A stretch of DNA of 64,000 nt from Guyparkeria halophila (lineage in GTDB: Bacteria > Pseudomonadota > Gammaproteobacteria > Halothiobacillales > Halothiobacillaceae): the NCBI RefSeq assembly GCF_034479635.1, contig NZ_CP140153.1, positions 255,501 to 319,500 on the forward strand, written 5' to 3'. Below, piece by piece: positions 1 through 6,664 of this stretch. Position 1 is the stretch's first letter. Each line of letters starts with the position of its first letter. Both the position numbers and the translations under genes were made by a program. The notes below the pieces were generated by a model that saw only the letters and a program-made list of their open reading frames with translations, had not been told where the DNA came from and searched no databases.

Positions 1-654
1 GAGGGCGTGGGCGTGCACCGGCCCGCGCAGCCAGATCTGATCGAGCGGCAGCAGTGGCCGACCGGCCGGGAAGGTGCGTCGCGCCGGCAGGCGGGTCAGC
101 TCGCGGTGGAGTGCCCGCAGGCTCCTGGCCCGCGGCAGCCATTCATTGAAATCGCCGGCCAACAGCAGCGGCGCATCGGTCGGTAGCCCGGCGAGCGCCT
201 CGGCCAACCGTCGTCCCTGCTCGCGACGCTCGACCAGCCCCAGCCCGAGGTGCACCACCCAGCAGTGCAGCGTCCTTTCGGGCAATTGGATGCGCGCCCG
301 CAGGGCCTGGCGCGGTTCGCGATCGACGTGCGAGAGCTCCAGCGGGGTCTCGGGATGAATCGGCCAGCGCGAGGCGATCAGGTTGCCAAACCCGGTCACC
401 TCGCCCGGGCGGTGCAGGCAGCCGCGCTCGTGGGTGGGGGCGAACAGCCAGTGCGGCAGGATCGGTTCGATTGCCCGCAGCAGACGGTCGTCGGCCGGCT
501 CGGCGGCGAGGTTCGCCTCCTGTAACGCGACCACGTCCGGTGCGAGCAGGCGCAACACCCGCGCGGTGCGTTCCGGGGTGTAGCGGCCGCGATGGTCGAT
601 GCAGCTGTGGATGTTCCAGGTCACGACACGCAGCCGACGCCCGGTGTCCGTCAT
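1..654 (-). CDS. Endonuclease/exonuclease/phosphatase (EEP) family protein, 3' end outside window
   Basis: I translated the reverse strand by hand: it begins MTDTGRRLRVVTWNIHSC and stays open for 218 codons to the window edge, so the C-terminus is missing. EEP hallmarks are visible: VVTWNIH near residue 10 (metal-binding Asn), VVALQEAN near residue 41 (catalytic Glu), WVVHLGLG near 133, LLLAGDFNEW near 164 (Asp/Asn pair) and LDQIWL near 207. The family hydrolyses phosphodiesters in nucleic acids, inositol phosphates or phospholipids; the substrate here is unknown. The ATG overlaps the stop of the upstream phospholipase D gene as ATGA, so the two are almost certainly co-translated. The shared context suggests phospholipid or envelope turnover rather than DNA repair, but this is inference. 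Confidence 0.88.
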   Translation of the reverse strand, partial: MTDTGRRLRVVTWNIHSCIDHRGRYTPERTARVLRLLAPDVVALQEANLAAEPADDRLLRAIEPILPHWLFAPTHERGCLHRPGEVTGFGNLIASRWPIHPETPLELSHVDREPRQALRARIQLPERTLHCWVVHLGLGLVERREQGRRLAEALAGLPTDAPLLLAGDFNEWLPRARSLRALHRELTRLPARRTFPAGRPLLPLDQIWLRGPVHAHAL

Positions 655-2849
655 GATGCCCCCGAGGCCTGCTCGCGCAGGGCCAGCCAGCGTGACAGCC
701 CCCAGCCGATGCCGATGAACACCGTGGTGATCAGTGCCAGCAGGCCGATGGTGGCCGGCGAGGGCTCGAGCAGCGTGCGCAGCAACTGGTCGGAGAAAAT
801 CGTCAGCGCCACGGTGCCGGGCACGAGTCCAGCCAGGCTGCCGACCAGAAAGTCGCGAAAACGAATGCGGGTGGCACCGGCAACCAGGTTGACCACCGCG
901 AACGGGGCCAGCGGCACCAGGCGCAACGAGAACACGGTCAGGATGCCGCGGCGGGCCAGCGTGCGAGAGAGTCGATCCAGGCGCTTGCCCGCCAGGCGAC
1001 GCAGCGCCTCGCTGCCAAGGAAATGGCCCGCGAGAAAGCCGGTCAGCGCCGCGATCACCAGCGCGCCGTAGGCCAGCCCAAAACCCGCCCAGGCGCCGAA
1101 CAGCAACCCGGCGGCCACCACCACCGGCGTGGCCGGTATGCCCAGCAGCAGGCCGGCGATGGCCAGGCCGAGAAAGAGCCAGGTGCCACCGGGCGTGTCG
1201 CGCAGATCGGCCAATTGACCGAGCAGCTCCCCCGGGGCCAGCGCCTCGCCCAACGGGGTGAACTTGAGCGCCCCGGCGATCACCACCAGCAGCGCGATCA
1301 GCACCGCAAAACCCGCCGCCTTGCGTCGCACGGGGCGGCGCGCCTTCTTCTCGATGAACATGTCGATCAGTTCCTCCGGCGGGCGGGCTCGTTCGGGGTC
1401 GATGACGGCGGCGTCCGGCACCTGGCGGTCGATGGCCGGGTCGAGGGTGACGGTCAACGGTTCGAGCCAACGATCCCCGCCCGAGCGGTTGAGCGCGTCG
1501 ATCGCCCCGGCGACCGAGCCCTGCTCGGCCTCGGCCGCCGCGACCGCCGCCGGCGTGGTGCCGAGATGCTCGGCCAGCAGCTCACGACGCATGGCGGCGA
1601 TCGCCGCACGGCTCTCTTCGCGATCGCCGAGCAGGGAGAGGTTCAATTCGCTGTCGAAACCCATCGAGCGATTCGAGGTATTGGCCGAGCCGAGGTTGAT
1701 CTCGCGGTTATCGCCGATGACGAGCTTGGAGTGCAGGCTCACCATGGCGGGCTCCAGCTCGGCCACGGCCGGATAGTAGAGCCGCAGGCGGCCGTGCCGG
1801 TCGGCGTCGCGCAGGCGTTTGATCAGGCGGGCGCGCAGCACGTCCATGGTCAGCCGTTCCAGCCAGCCGTCCTTCTCCCGCGGCAGCAGCAGGATCACCT
1901 CGGGGCCGTGCTCGGCCTGCAGCCGTTCCACCAGGGCCTCGCCGATCCGGTGGCTGGTGAAATACTGGTTTTCGATATAGATGCAGTGGCGCGCCTCGGC
2001 GATCAGCCGGCACAGCCGGGTCTCGATCTCGCGCACCTCGGTCTGGTTGCGCCAGGCGGGCAGGGTGCGTGCAATGCCTACCTGGGCGTCGTTCAGGGCG
2101 ACGGCGACGTGCTCGGTCGGCCAGGGTGGCGCGTGGTCGATCTTGCCGGGCGGGGCGAGGCGTTCCCCGGTGGCCCGCTGCCAGCGCTCGCGTGCCAGCT
2201 CGCCAAGATCGCGGCAGATCGGTCCGGTCAATGCGAACGCCAGATCGTGGAACGGCGGGTAGGCATTGCCATCCGGATCGCGGCGCAGCGGGTCGTCGGC
2301 GGCGTGGGCGCGCCGGTCCCAGCGCCATTTGGACGGGTCGAAGCCGCCGACCAGCGCGGCCTGGTCGTCGATGACCAGCATTTTCTGGTGCTGCGAGGCG
2401 CCCAGCGGGTGTTCGTCGTCGAATTGCACCTTCAGACGTGGGTGGCGGGCCATCGGGCGGGAGAACAGCGGCAGCCATTCGCGCTCGAAGGCGTAGATCA
2501 TGGCGAAGTCCCAGGGGAGCAGATGGATCGTCAGCGCCGGGTTGCGCTCTAAGGCCTGGTGCAGCACGGCGGTCAGGTGACACGGGGCCTGCTCCGCCTC
2601 GCAGGGGCGATGCATGTCCACCCGGCTGTCGACGTCCCAGCACAGGATGATCGCCTGGTGACGGGCCTGGGCCAGCATCCCGGCAAACGCCGGGAACCAG
2701 TGCTCGCCATCGACGACCAGGCCCAGCCGATCGGCCTGGCCGGTACGCCAGAAGCCCTCAGGTGCCGAAGCCGTCTCGTCGTTGCTATCGCTGGTCGTCA
2801 TGCAGGCGTTCGCGCCTCCGGTGCGGGTGTGGGATAGATCGTAGTTCAA
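651..2849 (-). CDS. Phospholipase D-like protein fused to a C-terminal VTT (DedA/TVP38-like) membrane domain
   Basis: The 732-residue protein has two HKD motifs: HQKMLVIDD (His154, Lys156, Asp161) followed by GGFD, and HSKLVIGD (His373, Lys375, Asp380) followed by LGSANTSNRS. Together these form one phospholipase D/cardiolipin synthase-type active site. From about residue 510 to the end there are several membrane segments with the glycine- and proline-rich pattern of VTT proteins (GIPATPVVVAAGLLFGAW, then LRLVPLAPFAVVNLVAGATR). VTT proteins are lipid scramblases or transporters in other systems, so the fusion plausibly acts on membrane phospholipids. ATG 2849 is the longest start; Met17 (position 2801) is an alternative. 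It overlaps the downstream EEP gene by 4 nt. Substrate and direction of reaction are unknown. Confidence 0.88.
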   Translation of the reverse strand: MNYDLSHTRTGGANACMTTSDSNDETASAPEGFWRTGQADRLGLVVDGEHWFPAFAGMLAQARHQAIILCWDVDSRVDMHRPCEAEQAPCHLTAVLHQALERNPALTIHLLPWDFAMIYAFEREWLPLFSRPMARHPRLKVQFDDEHPLGASQHQKMLVIDDQAALVGGFDPSKWRWDRRAHAADDPLRRDPDGNAYPPFHDLAFALTGPICRDLGELARERWQRATGERLAPPGKIDHAPPWPTEHVAVALNDAQVGIARTLPAWRNQTEVREIETRLCRLIAEARHCIYIENQYFTSHRIGEALVERLQAEHGPEVILLLPREKDGWLERLTMDVLRARLIKRLRDADRHGRLRLYYPAVAELEPAMVSLHSKLVIGDNREINLGSANTSNRSMGFDSELNLSLLGDREESRAAIAAMRRELLAEHLGTTPAAVAAAEAEQGSVAGAIDALNRSGGDRWLEPLTVTLDPAIDRQVPDAAVIDPERARPPEELIDMFIEKKARRPVRRKAAGFAVLIALLVVIAGALKFTPLGEALAPGELLGQLADLRDTPGGTWLFLGLAIAGLLLGIPATPVVVAAGLLFGAWAGFGLAYGALVIAALTGFLAGHFLGSEALRRLAGKRLDRLSRTLARRGILTVFSLRLVPLAPFAVVNLVAGATRIRFRDFLVGSLAGLVPGTVALTIFSDQLLRTLLEPSPATIGLLALITTVFIGIGWGLSRWLALREQASGAS

Positions 2850-2882
2850 ACGGGCCGGGTCGCCCGGTGGCGGCCGTGATCG

Positions 2883-3503
2883 TCAGGCGGTCAGCAGCGC
2901 CCACCAGGACAGTGCCGAGATCGAGAGCCAGGCCAGCGGCAGGGCGAGCAGTATCCCCCGCCGGGACAGGCGGGCCATCAGCAACAGGCCGATGGTGGCA
3001 ATGGCCGTGGGATCGGGGGCGACGGCAAAGAGTTCCGTTCCCACCGGCGGCCGCCCAGTCGCCAGCCAGGCGAGCGGGTGCAGCACCAGCCCCCAGAGGG
3101 CAAGCCCCAGCCCCAGCCAGTGACGTATCCGGCGGGGGCGTCCGAGGGCGAGCCCGGGCCCGATGGTGGCCAGGATCAGCAGCATGACGGTCTGAGCCAC
3201 GAACAGGGCGGCAAACCAGGGCGCGGCCAGGTTGATCTCGGCATACAGGCCGAAAAAGCGCCACGCCACCCAGCCCCAGGCGGTGGCGAGCAGCCCGGCC
3301 GCCAGCCGGTGAGCGAGGCCGCCCCGAGAACCGGCCAGCACCAGCATCGCCACGGTCAGGGCGGCGAGCAGCAGATGGCCGGGCCAGACGGCCTCATTCA
3401 CCCGTTCGAACAGCCGGGCATAGGTGGCCGGCGAGAACATCAGCAGATCGCTGAGACGGTAGCTGAGCCACGTTTGCATTGTCGGGTCCATTACCGATTC
3501 CAT
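2883..3503 (-). CDS. DUF6064-like integral membrane protein
   Basis: This 206-residue hydrophobic protein has about six membrane segments. The early stretch FSPATYARLFERVNEAVWP resembles the N-terminus of DUF6064 proteins, whose function is unknown. Several ATGs lie close together: 3503, 3491 and 3479. I chose 3503, which lies 20 nt after the aldo/keto reductase stop; none has a strong ribosome site, so the start is uncertain by up to 8 residues. The reading frame stays open upstream across the reductase gene, but that part is a shadow. Position directly downstream on the same strand suggests co-transcription with the reductase. Not enough is visible to propose a reaction. Confidence 0.7.
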   Translation of the reverse strand: MESVMDPTMQTWLSYRLSDLLMFSPATYARLFERVNEAVWPGHLLLAALTVAMLVLAGSRGGLAHRLAAGLLATAWGWVAWRFFGLYAEINLAAPWFAALFVAQTVMLLILATIGPGLALGRPRRIRHWLGLGLALWGLVLHPLAWLATGRPPVGTELFAVAPDPTAIATIGLLLMARLSRRGILLALPLAWLSISALSWWALLTA

Positions 3504-3523
3504 TGTCGATTCTATCGCCTGGA

Positions 3524-4462
3524 TCAAAGCCCCCGAACGTGGTCGGCCATCCGCCGGCGCAGCGGCTCGTCGGGCAGCGGGCCGCGCAGCGCGGTCATGT
3601 TCTCCCGCATGTGGTCGACCCGGCTGGTGGCTGGTATCGCGCAGGTGACCGCGGGGTGGGCGATCAGGAACTTGAGCAGGTAGTCGGCCCAGTTGGTTAG
3701 GCCGGCCTCGGCGGCCCAGCCGGGGAATGGTTGGCGCTTGACCCGGTCGATCAGGCGCCCGCCCTGGAAGGGTCGGTTGGCGATAAAGCCGATGCCGTGC
3801 TCCTCGGCCAGTGGCAGCAGGCGCCGTTCGGCCTCGCGGTTGGCCAGGCTGTAGCTGGCCTGGACGAAATCGATCGGCCAGTCGCGCATGATCCGTTCGA
3901 TATCGGCGTGTCGGCGGCCATGGGAGGTCGTGATGCCGACATGGCGGATCCGCCCGGCCTCGCGCATCTCGAGCAGGTGCTCCAGGTGGGCCTCCCAGGC
4001 GACCAGGTTGTGTACCTGCATCAGGTCCATCCGATCGATGCCCCAGCGACGCTCCGACTGGGCGACCTGCTCGGCGGTGGCATTCCCGTCCGGGGTCCAG
4101 ACCTTGGAGGCGGCGAATAGCGACGGCGGTCCGCCGATTTCGTCGAGTGCGTGACCGACCACCGCCTCGGACGAGCCGTACATGGGCGAGGAGTCGATCA
4201 TCTCGCCGCCTGCCTCGAAAAAGGCCCGCAGGACGTCGGTGCGCTGGGCCCGCGCCTCGGGATCGGACCCGACGTTGAAGGTGATCCACGTGCCCATGCC
4301 GATGGCTGCCACGGACGCGCCGCTGGCGGGTACACGGCGTCGGATCGGCGAGTTTTCGGCCCAGGCCTTCCGTGGCATCGCGATGGGGGTGCCGGCCACG
4401 AGCAACCCCGCGGCAGCGGCCTGGAGCAGACGTCGGCGGGTCGGTTGTTGGGGATCGGGCAC
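3524..4462 (-). CDS. Aldo/keto reductase with a twin-arginine (Tat) signal peptide
   Basis: Aldo/keto reductases reduce carbonyls with NADPH in a TIM barrel. The body shows the family pattern: SVAAIGMGTW, then EMIDSSPMYG (Asp and Tyr of the catalytic tetrad), SKVW (Lys), and DLMQVHN (His equivalent). I placed the start at GTG 4462, preceded by AGGAAG 7 nt upstream, giving an N-terminus MPDPQQPTRRRLLQAAAAG. That is a twin-arginine motif, followed by a hydrophobic stretch and an AWA-E cleavage site, so the enzyme is probably exported folded to the periplasm with its cofactor. The longer ATG at 4546 adds 28 Arg/Pro-rich residues and looks like read-through of upstream DNA. The product is 312 residues. 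Its substrate is not predictable. Confidence 0.82.
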   Translation of the reverse strand: MPDPQQPTRRRLLQAAAAGLLVAGTPIAMPRKAWAENSPIRRRVPASGASVAAIGMGTWITFNVGSDPEARAQRTDVLRAFFEAGGEMIDSSPMYGSSEAVVGHALDEIGGPPSLFAASKVWTPDGNATAEQVAQSERRWGIDRMDLMQVHNLVAWEAHLEHLLEMREAGRIRHVGITTSHGRRHADIERIMRDWPIDFVQASYSLANREAERRLLPLAEEHGIGFIANRPFQGGRLIDRVKRQPFPGWAAEAGLTNWADYLLKFLIAHPAVTCAIPATSRVDHMRENMTALRGPLPDEPLRRRMADHVRGL

Positions 4463-4631
4463 GACTGGCTTCCTCGTGGTGAGACGGGCGTCGAGGGCAT
4501 CTCGGCACGGACGGGTAGTGTCTCGGCGGGGAGGCCGCGGGTCCATTTTCCGGCAGCCGGCGGCTTGTGCCCGGGGTCGGGTGGTCCGCCGAGACTCGAT
4601 CGGATGCCTGCAACCTTTCCTTCAAGATAGT

Positions 4632-4664
4632 GTGCCGTTGCTGGTCTCGCCAGCCACGCGGCAC
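4632..4664. repeat. Inverted repeat in the divergent promoter gap
   Basis: GTGCCG pairs with CGGCAC, enclosing a second stem GCTGG/CCAGC. It lies between the divergently transcribed reductase (minus) and diguanylate cyclase (plus) genes, about 65 nt upstream of the latter. It may be an operator or a 5'-UTR hairpin. No T-run follows on either strand, so a terminator is unlikely. Confidence 0.35.
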
Positions 4665-4729
4665 TAGACTCGATGGCAGTAATCAGACGGGCGGGTCGTT
4701 GACCGGGCTCGAGGGGGCATCAAGGAAGC

Positions 4730-6439
4730 ATGCAGCACCGAATCACCCTCCTCCTGTTGCTGGCGGTGGCGCTGGCATCGGCCCTGACGGCATCCAGCGT
4801 TGCGTGGTTGGCAAATCACCAGCTGGCCGAGGAAGGCCAGGCGCGGATGGCGTACCTGCACAGCCAGTTGCGCGAACGCTTCCATGCATTCGACCTCTTG
4901 CTGGCCGAGGAAGAGGTCGAACTGGACGAGCGCCTGGAGGATCGGCTGCCGCGCATCGATGCGGCCCTCCGGGCCTGGTCGGCCGACCCGTTGTCGACCT
5001 CGGCCGAGGACCTGGGTCGGCTGGCCCAGCGGTTTGGTGTCGAACACCTCTACGTCATCGACAGCGATGGCGTGGTGGTGGCGACCAACTACGCACCTGA
5101 CCTGGGCCTGGATCTCTCCCGTGCCGGCGAGGGCATGCGTCGCATGCTGTTCCGGCTGCGTGGCAGCGGGGAGGTGTTCTCCGATCGATTCAATATTTCC
5201 GTGGCGACCGGCAGGCTGCGCAAGTACGCCTATTTCGGGCCGGCCGATGCCGCGTATGTCCTCGAGGCGTCACTCGACCTGCATGCCTATATCGCGGCTC
5301 GCCACAGCGAGCGCTACCTCGACTACCTCTTCAACGGGTTGTTCCGGGTGCCCACGCAGATGAACAGTCAGGTGGTGTCGCTGGATACCTTCCTTGCCAA
5401 TGGGTTCGGGGCGTGGTCCCTGGGCGGGACGGGCGAGACATTGCCGCCCGACGTGGTCGAGGCATTCGAGACCACCGATCGGGACGTGTTCATCCAACGG
5501 CAGGGTGATCTGACGCGGCGCTATGAACGTTACACCCGTGTGGGGGCATCGGGCGGCGAGACCGAGGACCTCGTCACCCGCGTCGTCTATGACGACAGTG
5601 CCCAGCGTCGCCTGCTGCAGTCCACCGTGTTGCTTGCCGGGGTCGCGGTGCTGGTGTTCGGTGCCCTGGCATTTTGGACCAGCCGCTGGTTGTTTTCTCG
5701 CCACCTGATCCGCCCCGTCAACCGCATTGCCGAAGGCTTGGCGGGATTGGCGCGCGGGCGGTTCGGAACCCTTGAGCCCACCGGCGTGCGCGAGCTCGAT
5801 GTGATCACGCGAGGCATCAACCAGTTGCAGGGTCGCATCACGCGGCGTGAACAGGCGTTGAGAGAAGCCAACGAGCATCTGGAGGCCCGGGTCCGGGCGC
5901 GCACGGCCGAGCTTGAGCAGGCCAACCGGGAATTGCAGACGCTGGCCACATGCGATGGATTGACCGGGCTGGCCAACCGGCGTCACTTTCTCGGCGAGGC
6001 CGAGCGTGCCTGGCGGCGCGCTCAGCGGACGGGTGAACCGCTGGCCATTGCCGTACTCGATCTCGATCTGTTCAAGGATACCAACGATCGTTATGGCCAC
6101 GCGGCCGGTGATGCCGTGCTTTGCGCCCTGGCGGCCTGCCTGGGTCGGACCCTGCGCGAGACGGATCTGGCCGGACGCCTGGGTGGAGAGGAATTCGGAC
6201 TGTTGTTGGTCGATACGGACCTTGACGGCGCGCAGACCCTGTTGGAGCGGCTTCGCGAGCGTATCGCCTCCACGCCGGTGGGCTTTGAGGGGCGGTCGTT
6301 GTCCCTGAGTGCGAGTATCGGTGTGGCGCGTTGCCGGCAGGCGGATCGGGGCATTGCCGAGGCGCTCTCCAGGGCGGACCGTGCCCTGTACGTGGCGAAG
6401 CGGGAGGGCCGCAATCGGGTGCGAGTCGACCGGGGTTGA
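4730..6439 (+). CDS. Membrane diguanylate cyclase with periplasmic sensor, HAMP and GGDEF
   Basis: GGDEF proteins make the second messenger c-di-GMP from two GTP. This 569-residue protein has an N-terminal membrane segment (residues 5-28), a periplasmic region of about 270 residues (VEHLYVIDSDGVVVATNY is typical of a Cache/PAS-like sensor), a second membrane segment (about 297-318), a HAMP-like stretch (residues 325-370), a short coiled coil, and a GGDEF domain. The signature is GGEEF (485-489), which is active in many cyclases. RETD (476-479) lies five residues upstream and matches the inhibitory I-site RxxD, so product feedback is expected. There is no EAL domain. The ATG follows AAGGAAGC. 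The ligand is unknown. It is separated from the next c-di-GMP gene by 225 nt. Confidence 0.92.
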   Translation: MQHRITLLLLLAVALASALTASSVAWLANHQLAEEGQARMAYLHSQLRERFHAFDLLLAEEEVELDERLEDRLPRIDAALRAWSADPLSTSAEDLGRLAQRFGVEHLYVIDSDGVVVATNYAPDLGLDLSRAGEGMRRMLFRLRGSGEVFSDRFNISVATGRLRKYAYFGPADAAYVLEASLDLHAYIAARHSERYLDYLFNGLFRVPTQMNSQVVSLDTFLANGFGAWSLGGTGETLPPDVVEAFETTDRDVFIQRQGDLTRRYERYTRVGASGGETEDLVTRVVYDDSAQRRLLQSTVLLAGVAVLVFGALAFWTSRWLFSRHLIRPVNRIAEGLAGLARGRFGTLEPTGVRELDVITRGINQLQGRITRREQALREANEHLEARVRARTAELEQANRELQTLATCDGLTGLANRRHFLGEAERAWRRAQRTGEPLAIAVLDLDLFKDTNDRYGHAAGDAVLCALAACLGRTLRETDLAGRLGGEEFGLLLVDTDLDGAQTLLERLRERIASTPVGFEGRSLSLSASIGVARCRQADRGIAEALSRADRALYVAKREGRNRVRVDRG

Positions 6440-6664
6440 GGCAAGGCGCGAGCGGCGTACAGGCAGGGTATTGAAAACAGAATATTCAAATATTTGATAA
6501 TGCTGATCATGATTCTGATTTCAGCCGCTGCTTTGACGACGATATGCTGATTCGCCAATAATGACCACACGGGTTTTGTGGTCTTGTCGCGGTGGACCAC
6601 GCAGTGCACTTCATCAACAGCCGAGCGGTTGGCGGCTTTCTCGACCAGGGATGGGCAAAAGCCG
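6440..6664 (+). promoter_or_regulatory. AT-rich promoter region with a palindrome (6563-6583)
   Basis: This gap is clearly more AT-rich than its surroundings. TTGAAA near 6472 and TTGATA 17 nt later, overlapping GATAAT, could form a sigma70-type promoter for the downstream haem/GGDEF gene. Between it and the chosen ATG lies the near-perfect inverted repeat GACCACA...TGTGGTC, which could be an operator or a 5'-UTR hairpin. Both assignments are by eye only. Confidence 0.4.

Noticed and set aside
2883-4664. One 593-codon frame spanning two genes on the minus strand
   Set aside because: Only the last 206 residues are a membrane protein; the first part is antisense or offset to the reductase gene with its clear catalytic motifs. 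I kept two genes.
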